Origin: Lucinisca nassula
Taxonomy: Eukaryota > Mollusca > Bivalvia > Lucinida > Lucinidae
Length of the DNA: 64,000 nucleotides
Reading direction: 5' to 3'
Assembly: GCA_963580285.1 (NCBI GenBank)
Contig: OY757015.1
Location: 133,866,029 to 133,930,028, forward strand
Shown here: positions 53,770 through 64,000 of the stretch, piece by piece
How the letters are laid out: every line of letters starts with the position of its first letter
Numbering within the stretch: the first letter of the stretch is position 1
The notes under the pieces: generated by a model
What the model saw: only the letters and a program-made list of their open reading frames with translations
The model's database searches: none
Told to the model about the DNA's origin: nothing
Translations under genes and position numbers: made by a program

Positions 53770-56700
53770 ATTACACAGAAAGTAGTGAGACGCCTGTGTT
53801 ACAGAAAATGGTTGGTCCAGCCAACGTTGGTAGGATTGTAATTTGTGGCACAGAAACTACTGGATTGATTGATTCTGGATCAATGGTTTCGTCCATTTCA
53901 GAATCTTTTTATAAATCAATGGATCCAGTACCAGAATTAGGGGATACTAAAGACTTCGGCTTAGACTTAGCTGTTTATGGCGCCAATGGTAGCCGGTTAG
54001 CTTATTCAGATTACATAGTAGCCGATGTTTCAGTGCCCAGTTTAGGACCCATTAAATATGGTGTTCCCATACTTGTTGTAAAAGATACTGAATACAACAA
54101 GTCTGTTCCAGCAATAATAGGAACAAACATCATACGAGAGTATATGGAACATTGTTCCAATACTGATACACCTGTGGAGTGGAAAACCGCTCTAGACAGT
54201 GTTAGTGATAGTGCTATACCTGTCAAGTCTACTAATAATTTTAGTATCAGGATAGGTCCTGGAGAGGTTAAAACCTTAAATGGTATTGCACGAAAAACAG
54301 GTGATATCAATACGGCAGTAACAGAGCATATCAATAGTTCATTGTCGGGTGATTTGACAATATGCCCTCGTGTTGTTTCTTTAAAATCTCCCGGTACGAC
54401 TGTTAGAGTGCCTGTTAGAGTGTGCAATTTGTCAGCACATTTTATAGAGATACCTCCAAAATCTCTATTATGTTCACTGAATCAAGTCAGTGTAGTTGAT
54501 TCCTGGACACCTGATCTGTCACAGAAACAGGAACAGAAGTCCACATCAACAGAAGATTTGGATGTTCAGATCGATACAGATAATCTGACACCGGATCAGC
54601 TTACTGAAGCTAAAGCTGTTTTACATAAGTGGTCAGATATATTTTCGAAGGGCCCTACTGACCTCGGTAAAACAGATTTAGTTAAGCATACTATAAAGCT
54701 GACAGATGAAACGCCCTTTAAAGAGCCTTATAGGAGAATACCTCCTGGTTTATTTGAAGAGGTACGCATGCACCTCAAAGAGATGCTTGATGCAGGAGCA
54801 ATAAGGGAGTCTGAAAGTCCTTATTCCTCAAACGTTGTCCTTGTTAGAAAAAAGGACGGAAGTTTGAGATTTTGTATAGACTTCCGTAAACTCAACAATC
54901 GTACCATCCGTGATTCATATAGCCTGCCACGTATCGATGATACGATTGACACCTTAATGGGTGCTAAATACTTTACGAAGTTAGATCTTCGGAGTGGTTA
55001 TTGGCAGGTGGAGATGGAAGAAGCCGATAAGCCCAAAACAGCTTTCACTGTTGGCAATCTAGACTTTTTCGAATGTAACCGGATGGCCTTTGGATTGATA
55101 AACGCTCCGGCAACATTTCAGCGTTTAATGGAGCGCTGTATGGGCGAATTAAACCTGAAGGAGTGTCTGATCTTTCTAGATGACATACTTGTGTATTCTC
55201 AAAATTTTGAGGAACATCTAGAGAGATTGGAAGCTGTCTTCAGTAGGCTTAGACAACATGGTCTTAAATTAAAACCAAGTAAATGTGAATTTTTTAAGAC
55301 CAAAGTCAAATACTTGGGACATGCTGTCAGTGAATCTGGTGTTGAGACAGACCCAGATAAAATCAGTGCTTTAGCCACTTGGCCAGAGCCTGACAATGTT
55401 AAAGCTCTGAGATCATTCTTGGGCTTTACCGGTTACTATCGGCGTTTCATAAAAGATTATGCTAAAATTGTCAAGCCACTAAATGATCTGTTGGTAGGCC
55501 ACTCAACACATAACTCTATTTCGAAGAAAAATAGGAAGAAACAGTTTGCATCATGGCAATGGGGTGAAGCCCAGGTACTTGCTTTTAACACATTAAAGAA
55601 GAAATTATCTTCTCCGCCTGTTTTAGCATCTGCTGATTTCAGCAAACCTTTTATTTTGCACACCGATGCTTCATCGGAAGGTCTTGGTGCGGTTTTGTAT
55701 CAAGTCCAAGATGGCCATAAAAAGGTTATCGCATATGCTAGTAGGGGATTAAGAAATAGTGAGAAACATTACCCTGCTCACAAATTAGAATTTCTGTGTT
55801 TGAAATGGTCAGTGACTGACAAGTTTCATGATTACCTATATGGTAATCAGTTTGAAGTCATCACTGACAATAATCCCCTCACCTATGTACTTACATCCGC
55901 TAAGTTGGATGCTACAGGTCATAGGTGGTTAGCCGCATTGAGCAGTTTTAATTTTAAACTATCATACAGGAGTGGTAAATCTAACGGAGATGCCGATGGT
56001 CTCTCAAGAAGACCACAGGAAACAACCCAAATGTTTCCAGAGGTTGTGAAAGCAATTTCACAATCATACATAGTGTCACGAAAATCGTGCCCCTATGTTG
56101 AGAATTTGGTCATCACCGACCATCCTCAAATTGTTGATTCTAACGAATCTATCCCAAGTCCTGCCGCGGAGTCAACTGAGTTAAAATCTGTTGATTGGGC
56201 TTCAGAGCAGTCAAAAGATATAACTCTTAATAGGGTTATATATCTGCTCAAAAACGGATATAATCCTCAAAATACTTGTTTGAAAAATGAGGATTTAGCA
56301 GTCTCAAAATACATGAAGGATTGGAAGAAACTATCTTTTAAAAAAGATATACTGCACAAAACCGTCATTATTGATGGTCAACAGGTTTTACAGTTAGTTC
56401 TTCCAATGCATTTCAGGAGCACCGTTCTAAAGCTTCTCCATGATGACTCTGGACATCAAGGACGAGATAGGACTATGTCCTTGGTCCGGTCTCGGTTCTT
56501 TTGGCCAGGTATGGAGTCAGATGTGGAGAAGAAGGTAAAGACTTGCTCCAGATGTATTTTGAGGAAGTCAAATCCTGGTCCTAGTGCTGAACTAGTTAAT
56601 ATAGTTAGCACTCAGCCCATGGAACTGGTGTGCATAGACTTTCTGACGTTGGAGAGGTCAAAGGGCGGATTTGAAAAGATTCTGGTAATAACAGACCACT

Positions 56701-58010
56701 TTACCAGATACGCCCAAGCTTTTCCAACCAGGAATGAATTGGCTAAAACTACAGCCAAAGTTCTTTTTGAGAACTTTATTGTGCACTACGGCTTCCCTGG
56801 TCGACTTCACAGTGACCAGGGAAGAAATTTCGAAAGTAGTGTCATCAAGGAGTTGTGTAGTTTAGCTGGTGTTGGGAAGTCAAGGACTACCCCCTACCAC
56901 CCTATGGGGAATGGGATGGTTGAACGTTTCAACTAAACACTTCTCAACATGCTAGGCACACTAGAACACCATAAAAAGGAGGACTGGAAAAGTTATGTTG
57001 CTCCGTAAGTCCATTCCTACAATGCTACCAAGCATCCCAGTACGGGCTACTCCCCATATTTTCTGATGTTTGGAAGGCATCCAAGATTGGCAATTGATGC
57101 CTATTTAGGGATTACTTCGCCCGAGGAGAGTGCGATTATCTCACAGGACCACTATGCAACGAAACTGAAAAAGAGGCTCCAGTTTGCCTATAAGGTTGCT
57201 TCTAAAGAGGCCCAGAAATCTGCCGACAGAAATAAGGCAAACTATGATGTAAGGGTCCGTGAAGCTACACTGGACATTGGAGATCGTGTCTTAATAAGGC
57301 AAGTTGCCTTTAAAGGAAGACACAAGATCTCCGACAAATGGGCTAAAGAGCCGTATATAATTACAGATATCCCAATATCTGGAATCCCTGTTTTTAAAAT
57401 CCAGAAAGAATCAGACAGTTCGGATACAAAAACTCTTCATAGGAATATGCTGTTACCCTTTTCAGCTATTCCTAGGACTGCTGACCTAGAAGAGCCTCTG
57501 TCTCAGCCAACTGTTCCGAAACAAAGGACAAAAGCAGGGAAGGCTGTACCTCAGCCAATCTTACATACATCTGAGTCTGAACATAGTTCTGATTCAGAAG
57601 AGGAAGTAACATATCCTGTTCCCAGGTATGTTCCACCTCATAGAAGGATACAGAAGAGTTTTCCAGATCTTTCTTCTATTAATTATATTCATGGAGATTC
57701 TTCTATGTCTGGTTCTCAGAACCAACTTGAAAATAGTCATATTTCAAATCTGAGACATAGTTCTTCTGTTCCTTCATTTCAGAATGTACCTTCTTCAGAC
57801 GTTCAGAGTGGTTATCCTGTTGGTACTATAAGTAGTACCCATGAAATTTCTCCTGAAATTTCCCATGTTAGTACTCCCTTAGCCCCTCCACAGCCACGTC
57901 GTTCAGGGCGGGACAGACAAGCCCCAGCTCGATACGGTGAATGGCATATGTATCAACAACATGTTCAACAGCATGTTGAAAACCCAGATACCATTGAATA
58001 TTTTGTGTGA
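53706..58010 (+). pseudogene. pol: pol polyprotein (protease, RT, RNase H, integrase), two in-frame stops
   Basis: It is open in the -1 frame from the slippery site. Retropepsin: [12 protein letters not shown] (~53,865). [21 protein letters not shown] (~54,845), [26 protein letters not shown], catalytic FLDDILVY (~55,173), [12 protein letters not shown]. RNase [15 protein letters not shown] (~55,660), [18 protein letters not shown]. Integrase: HHCC finger (~56,440-56,560), CIDFLTLE (~56,635), HSDQGRNF (~56,808), GMVERFN (~56,915). TAA stops interrupt the same frame at 56,934-56,936, two residues after the catalytic Glu, and at 57,006-57,008. The C-terminus (57,066-58,010) is Ser-rich, with RRSGRDRQAPARYGEW. 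No env ORF follows. Confidence 0.93.
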
Positions 58011-58435
58011 TTTTAACCGTATTAGTGTTTTTATTTTTTTTAACATGTATCAGTATTGCAGGGGAGAATGTCATATAAAAAAAAAAAAAATATATATGAA
58101 AGTCTCTTGCAAGTATTTCAAATGTGAACGAAGAACTGAGTGTAAATCCTTTTCTAAACTGTTTTGGAAATTATTGCAGATTTTGTGACAGATTGGAGAT
58201 TGTGCCATGTCCAATTTGTCATATGATAATTAGCAATTTTAACAGTGCACAGTGAGACTTAGGTGTTGAGCTTGGTTGCTTAATTGAGTCTGGATTTCAT
58301 TTTCATTGTGCCCATGAAGCTCTGAAGCTGTAGGATTATGGAAAAGCTTATCTGTGTTATTGTATGTAGTTGTCATTAACACTCAGTCTTCTATCATGTT
58401 GATATTTTGAAAATGTCGGGAGCCATTTTTCCTAA
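58011..58435. other. 3' untranslated region of the Gypsy element
   Basis: Contains an 18-bp copy of the polypurine tract plus LTR start (58,058-58,075, GCAGGGGAGAATGTCATA), 378 bp before the real one, followed by an A-run. No gene. Confidence 0.8.
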
Positions 58436-58446
58436 GCAGGGGAGAA
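58436..58446 (+). promoter_or_regulatory. Polypurine tract
   Basis: GCAGGGGAGAA lies directly before the 3' LTR start TGTCATAGGG. Confidence 0.85.
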
Positions 58447-59169
58447 TGTCATAGGGTGTTTTTAATGTCATAGTGTAGGTTTTTATCCAAATCGTAGGTC
58501 GTTGTCTTGTTCCGATTCGGATCCGCGTCTAGGTTTGCGGTTCGGCAAAAACACGACGATTATGCGGATAGTATGAGTGAGAGAATGAATGTGATTGGCT
58601 AATCTAATGAATTTCCTGCACTGACGTCACTCCTAACGAAAATTTAGTTTTTCTCTTTGTTTGAGTTGTGCTGTTTCTCACATACAGCCACAATTTGCTG
58701 TCTTTTATAACCATTTATTGGTTATACAATCTAACATGTCTATAGATTTCATCTGGTGATGCCTTTTTGACCAGGTAAGAATTGTGAGAGGCAATTTTAC
58801 TGTTCATTTGTGTTTTCGACCTTTCTGTTACCTGTCGAAATAATGTTCGCCCTCAGAGCTTGCCTGATCTGGAGGGATTCTATAATTATCTGTGCTTTAG
58901 ATAATTTATCATGCATATTCTTGCATCTTCTAAAGCTCAATTTATTGTTACATGCATGCACTTACCTGTATTTACCTTCAAGGAAATATAAACAGATAAA
59001 TACTGAGCTACAGTACATGTGCATATGTGAAGTCCGGTCTGCCAAGTATAAGTTCTGCAAATGTCACCGACATAATTCTTTACTTTCTTCTAAAGTAAAA
59101 TGTTTTATTTGTCGTACGTCGTATATGTATGTCTTCGTGTCTATGTCGTAATTGTTGTTACATGTTCGT
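58447..59169 (+). repeat. 3' LTR, truncated at its 3' end
   Basis: 723 bp matching 49,642-50,364. The last ~100 bp, including AATAAA and the terminal CA, are missing. The next bases (ATAAGCTTTTACGCTGGAAC) belong to the host RT-bearing element. Confidence 0.93.
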
Positions 59170-59300
59170 ATAAGCTTTTACGCTGGAACCGTCATAGAAT
59201 CTGAGGCCTGACCCGCCGGCGTGCAATTAAAGAGGGAAGCAAAGTTGTCAACCGTAATTGTATCGATTCCTGATCATTGTCTTCACGTCTATTAAACATT
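59170..59300 (-). repeat. RT-bearing element, right of Gypsy insertion
   Basis: TACGCTGGAACCGTCATAGA ... GTGCAATTAAAGAGGGAAGC ... AAAGTTGTCAACCG continues the minus-sense copy begun at 49,119. After 59,257 a short plus-sense tail (GTATCGATTCCTGATCATTG) follows. Confidence 0.85.
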
Positions 59301-60808
59301 TGCCAGCTCGTATATGTAATACAACCGCAAGTCAAACAATATTGATGGGCGGAAAATGTCGAATAGGGTTTTCTTCATTGATGAGAATCCAAGAAATATA
59401 TTTCATAACTAAACATAAACGTAGCTATAAGTTGCATACATTTTCATAAAATTTAATTCGTGACTATGGTTATTAAAAGGCGGTTATGTAAACATTGACC
59501 GGCCCTTTTATGCACTACCATCTCAAGTCAAACACTATTCGCGCTCCCTTACAAACTTAATTAAAGGGATAATTAATTTCTATGTTATTGGCGAACGGAT
59601 ATAACAATTGAAACTGCATTGTACAAGGTTTGCTTTCACTAGCAGCTTTCTTGAGACTCTTTACATGCAAGCAGAAGTTCCCCAAACTGATGAACCATCC
59701 TGCAGCATCTTAGTGACAGCTATATAGTGTCCGCAGAGTCTCCCGGACAGGGACTACAGTCCCAGGGAGGTTCGTAGAGACTCTTTACCTGTTCTCGGGG
59801 TTCTACAAACAGGAAAACAGTCCCTTAAAGAATCCCAGAGTTGGTTGCACTGCCTTCTAGATGATCTGGGAGCGTAAAACAGTCTCTGGGAGGCTGTGTA
59901 CTTGTTCATGGAGCTTCCCTGGAATGGTAAATAGTGTTCCCAGAGACTGTTTCAGAGCCTCGTGAACAAACAGTGAAATAGTTCCTGGGAACTTTACCTG
60001 TGCGCGAAAATTCTCCGAACAGTTTATCCGTCCCCCGCAGAGCGTCCTTTTGACAGTTGCTGTGTTTGCGAAGCCCCAAGCCAGTAAAGGCAGATTTTGG
60101 AGCTCGAACTTGGACCCGAAGTCAACCTTTAATGTGCCCCGAAAACAAGGGTTTTCCCGGGGGATATCTAGGGATCGGAAGCATGTAACAGTCAACAACC
60201 CAAAACAAAAGGAACCTGAATGCTTGGCCTATTTGTAGGGCTATTCGTGAGTCCATCTTGAGAGCCCCTACAAATCTGGAGCTCCAGTTTCACGAAAACA
60301 ATCGTTTTCCCGAGGTAGGTACCCCCTCATAACCTGTCATCAAACCCCAAAATAACTCTTTCGAACGCAAGGCCTGTCTCGCTTTTGAACTCTTAAACAA
60401 ATTAACGTTCCTGGGCCGAGAGACAGACGTAAACAAAAGTGTCCCGAAAACAGGGAGTTTTTCTGAGCCGGGGCTTCCGATCGAGGTGTCTGAATGGGGC
60501 AGTAGGTTATTAACCTTTACCTGGTCAGACCAGGGTGCTAGGCCTCTTGTTAGTGAACTCAGGAAAAAAAGGGGCGGAGAGGGGCAACAATGCCTACTAG
60601 CCCCATCAGGGAGAACCTGAGTGCTACATGTAGGTAGGTCTTCAGGTATGACAGCCCCAGTTTCTCGACAACAATGATTTCCGAGGAAAGTACCCCGCAC
60701 CACCCACCCACGGACCTGTCTTTAAGCCACAACTTATTGCATACGAGTGCTGCACGAATCTCGCCCGTGGCGTGTGACTTAGTACAACCAAGTTTCCAAA
60801 AAAGCATT
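59301..60808. other. Non-coding DNA with weak internal repeats
   Basis: 59,640-60,030 contains loosely repeated GAGACTCTTTACCTGTTC / TCCCTGGGAG-like strings. 60,290-60,320 and 60,660-60,690 share ACAATCGTTTTCCCGAGG-like text. No gene or recognisable element. Confidence 0.5.
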
Positions 60809-63370
60809 ACTCTGTTTTGACCTTGACCTATTTTATGGAAAGGTTAAATTTGGTTCCTTAGGCTTTCGAATGGGGAAAAAGGTAATACAATGCATGTTTT
60901 GAAAACTGTTGTGGTCTATGACAAGAGAGTAGATACAAAATGGATGTCTATGGATGCTAAAGGTCAAAGTCAATCGGCGATCTTGGCACAAGGTCGCTTG
61001 GACTGAAGGTCCATTGACATTTCGAAGTCCATTTTCCTTTAGGGACGAGTACTTCATGAAATGGTTCAGGTCACATGACCAAGATGGCCACCGTGCTCCA
61101 ATATGGTAAAAAACCTTAAGAAGTCTTCTTCTCTAAAATCTCTGGGCCAATTGTCTTTAACCTTGGTGTGTAGCATTAAGAGACGAAGTTCTAAAAAATG
61201 TTCAAATGATGAACCGCGGTTGACCTTGACCTATTCAATGACAAGGTCAAATTTGGTTCCTTAGGCTTTTGAATAGAAAAGGGTAGACCAATGCATTTTT
61301 GTTGAAATCTATTGTGGTCATGTCTATAAATGCCAAAGGTCCATCAACGAAGTCATTTTCTTTGAAATACCTGGGCCAGTTTCAATTAATTTTCATATAA
61401 CCTCCTAAAATGGGGAAAGAAACCTCGATCGAATTGTCCAGGTCACATGATTAAGATGACCGCCATGCCAAAATATAGTAAACACCTTCCCCTTCTTCCG
61501 AACGAATGGATCAACTGCCTTGTAACTTGATGCGTATCATCAGGTGACCTAGTTTTAACATGTTTTTTTTTTTGTTTCAAATGATAACACTAGGTTGACC
61601 TTGACCTATTTTACGACAATGTCAAATTTGGTCCATTAGACTAGTCTGTTGAACGAAGAAAAGACAAACGAAAGCATTTTTCGAAAACTGTTGCAAACTA
61701 TGACACGACGGTAGATATAAAATGACAATGACAATACTTTATTAAGTACTCTAGGCGTCCGGTCCATAATACAAAACAATATAATATACATAATATACAT
61801 AACTATACAGACTAATCGAGATCAAAGTACTTCTATAAGGACTCTCAATACTATTGTTATCTATCATAATATATGTGTATATAGTATAGTTTATCAACGA
61901 CCTTTGAGAGTTCAACGTTCAAGCGTGACAAAACTATTCCATGTTTTAGGGGAAGCAGATTTCGGATTTCTTTTTTCACGGGATTTTAAAATTATAAATA
62001 TTTTTTTTTTGTTAATCTCATTGTGTAAAAGTCGTGGCCAAGTGGTTAATATGATGCAGTACAAATCTCAGAAAAACTGTATCGCCCGATGTAAAATCTC
62101 AACTGAAGGCGACTAGCCTAAAACAGGGACAAGTCCAAAATTAAAAGTGCAGTCACGTCTCACTGCGTTTTGAAAGACTATAGTAATTCTGATATAAACA
62201 GTTTATTCATATTTATCTGCCTACAGGTTTAGGCAGTATTTAGTAGCTCACTCCTATAAGTAAAAGCATAGTATATAAACTTTCCTAGATTGAGTGTTTT
62301 ATATAGTCATCATTAAAAAGCATACAGAACTGTTCTGTGGTCCGATTTCCCGGTATTATATCAGACAAATACATGTTTCTTAATTCTTCATACACAGGGC
62401 AAATCATCACAGAATGAAACTCATCTTCTACTTGATTATTTTCACATGAAATGCATAACCTTTGTTCAAATTCAACATTTTCATGTCGACTTGTCTCTAC
62501 TCTTAATTTATGAACAGGACATCTTAATTTGCTGAGAGAATGAATGTGTATGAATGCCAAATGTCAAGGTCGATCGGCGACCTTGGCCCAAGATTACTTG
62601 GATTGCAGGTCCATCGACATTCAAAGGCCGTTTTTTCAAATTAGCTCTGCCAATTTAAGACTCCTCCTGACAATGGGGGAATGAAAGTTTGTATGATAAT
62701 CCCAGATTACATGACCAAGGTGGCCGCCAGGCTCCTCCAACACAAATGGGCCAAACATGCTGCCAATTGTCCTGAAACTTGTTACTTAGCATCAAGGGGA
62801 CTGAGTACTACCAAATGTATTCAAATAATGGCCCTAGAATGACCTTGATCTATTTTATGGCAAAGTCAGCTCTGGTCCCTTAGGCTTTAATTGGAAAACG
62901 GTAAAAATAAGTTTTTTTTCGAGAAATATTATTGTATTTGACAACACAGTTGGTAAAACATGAACGTCTATGAATGCCAAAGGTCAAGGTCATTCGGTGA
63001 CCTTGGCCCCAGGTCACACGGATAGCAGTTTTATTAACATTTCAATGGAACTTTTCTCTAAAAAGGCTTGGATTTCACTTGCAGCCTCCTGATATTAGCG
63101 GAACGAAAGTTTGTTGAAATGGTTAATGTCACCTGACCAAAATGGACGCCAGGCCCAAATATGAAATAAAAACCCTTGAAAAATATTCTCCAGAAACGCC
63201 ATTTGTCTTGAAACTTGGTATGTGGCTTAGTACCACCAAGTGTGTTCATATGGCGACCCTAGGTTGACCTTGGCCTATTTAAGTGCAAAGTAAAAATTTG
63301 GTCCCTTTGGGCTTTGAATGGAAAGAGGTAAAACAGTGCATTTTTCGAAAACTATTTTGGTCAATCATAT
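60809..63370. repeat. Tandem ~400-bp repeat array, split by a LINE
   Basis: TTGACCTTGACCTATTT or a close variant recurs near 60,817, 61,221, 61,597, 62,842 and 63,265. Each unit has TTAGGCTTT-GAATGG, AATGCCAAAGGTCAAGGTCA and CACATGACCAAGATGGCCGC. Removing 61,716-62,545 restores the period. Confidence 0.85.
61716..62545 (-). mobile_element. LINE 3' end, 5'-truncated insertion
   Basis: The minus strand codes (62,545 to ~62,285) LSKLRCPVHKLRVETSRHEN ... EQRLCISCENNQVEDEFHSV ... CPVYEELRNMYLSDI, the Cys/His C-terminal motif of many LINE ORF2 proteins. A ~560-bp 3' UTR then ends in an ATTGTCATTGTCATT tail. Flanking AATGA strings (~61,711 and ~62,539) may be a short TSD. Clade not assigned. Confidence 0.8.
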
Positions 63371-63590
63371 GAGAGTAGGCACTATAGTCAACCTTATTTA
63401 AACCGACATTCGATATAAAGACAAAACTTGTTATAACGACATTTTCAATGGAACGAATCCTTAGCTCAAGATGGGACGCAGTAATGGGGGTATTCGATAA
63501 TAATATACATGGACAGAGCTTCCTTGCTATAACGACAGTATTTGTGCCCTTACAATTGCCGCTACAGCGAATCTGCCGCTATAAAGAATT
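63371..63590. other. Unassigned, flanks the foldback element
   Basis: Contains TATAACGACA twice (~63,432; ~63,529) and nothing else I can assign. Confidence 0.5.
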
Positions 63591-63684
63591 AATCACAGTT
63601 TGGAGGTCAGTTGTAAAGTAGGCAAATCACGAGCGCGTAGCGCGCGTGATTTGTCTACTTACAACTGACCGACAAACTGTGATT
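63591..63684. repeat. Foldback element, ~45-bp arms
   Basis: AATCACAGTTTG...GGTCAGTTGTA...AAATCACG...GCGCG and its complement meet at a TAG centre near 63,640, with only about four differences between arms. Confidence 0.9.
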
Positions 63685-64000
63685 TATTACTCAACAAATC
63701 ACAAGCTAGAGCTGATCTATTTCGATTCTAACAGGCTGAAAATTGGCAATAATGCTGTTGTTTCCTTCAAAATCTCACAAGTTTTCGCCATTGTTAGAAG
63801 AATTCCGGCTAGAATTATCGACTGAAACACAAGCATTTAAATCCTTTTCTAACGGTTTCGATGCGAGAATATGACGTTACACCGTGTAAGGAAATCGACT
63901 AGTGACGTCATAAATTGGTAGATTTTAATTACGTCACTCGTCACGCTCTTCTTTTCCGTGATTTGTTGTAGAATAAAACACAGTTATTTTGCATTGCCTA
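63685..64000. other. Unassigned right end of window
   Basis: No repeat or coding sequence recognised. Confidence 0.5.

Larger units (their letters stand above)
49642..59169 (+). mobile_element. Gypsy-type LTR retrotransposon with extra SGNH-like ORF (~9.5 kb)
   Basis: The order is 5' LTR, primer site, leader, SGNH-like ORF, gag, pol (protease, RT, RNase H, integrase), polypurine tract, truncated 3' LTR. Protease before RT and integrase last is the Gypsy order. The two LTRs differ at about six places over 723 bp, so insertion is recent, yet gag and pol carry lesions. It is nested in the RT-bearing element. Confidence 0.95.

Noticed and set aside
53796..54427. Pol starting at the first ATG (53,796) as an independent gene
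   Set aside because: The same frame is open from the slippery heptamer at 53,700-53,706, so gag-pol fusion by frameshift is the better model.
58011..58446. An envelope gene after pol
   Set aside because: Only ~430 bp without a meaningful ORF separates pol from the polypurine tract.

Overview
This window is repeat-dominated eukaryotic DNA, almost certainly from a bivalve mollusc. I see no host protein-coding gene. The inference rests on the repeat types: Gypsy and BEL/Pao LTR retrotransposons, a mariner, tRNA-derived SINEs, hammerhead-ribozyme repeats, the 'gaccaagatggccgcc' tandem repeats and long (TAG)n satellite. The species is not determined. Layout, 0-16 kb: the 3' part of a Gypsy element (pol plus a 208-bp LTR) occupies 0-3.3 kb. 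A ~156-bp tandem repeat follows at 3.7-4.6 kb. At 5.5-9.1 kb, arrays of GATATC dyads alternate with two copies of a larger unit. From 9.36 to 15.6 kb there is an apparent 6.2-kb DNA element with a 9-bp target duplication. It contains a second element (10,692-12,460) with 35-bp TIRs, a 6-bp TSD and more GATATC dyads. Layout, 16-39.3 kb: a giant, imperfect, nested inverted repeat built mainly of (TAG)n/(CTA)n satellite and short interspersed repeats. A mariner (31.3-32.7 kb), a reverse-transcriptase fragment (27.3-27.9 kb), ribozyme repeats and SINEs have inserted into it. Layout, 39.3-49.6 kb: hammerhead-ribozyme tandem repeats inserted in a LINE, another ribozyme repeat inserted in a tRNA-SINE, broken copies of one RT-bearing element, and a BEL/Pao pol remnant containing a (GATA)n tract. 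Layout, 49.6-59.2 kb: the most complete element is a Gypsy-type LTR retrotransposon. It has an 823-bp 5' LTR, a tRNA-Lys-type primer site, an extra ORF resembling an SGNH/GDSL hydrolase upstream of gag, a frameshifted RG-rich gag, a -1 frameshift signal, pol with two stops, and a truncated 3' LTR. Layout, 59.2-64 kb: degenerate repeats, a ~400-bp tandem array split by a LINE 3' end, and a foldback element. How the parts relate: this is layered insertion history, with empty and filled sites, target duplications and template-switch scars visible directly. The four strongest novel signals are: (1) a pseudoknot-type -1 frameshift site at the gag/pol junction (53,700-53,769); (2) the SGNH-like ORF in the same retrotransposon; (3) at least four well-formed hammerhead ribozymes in two mobile repeat families; and (4) GATATC dyad arrays with preferred spacings of ~22 and ~27 bp.
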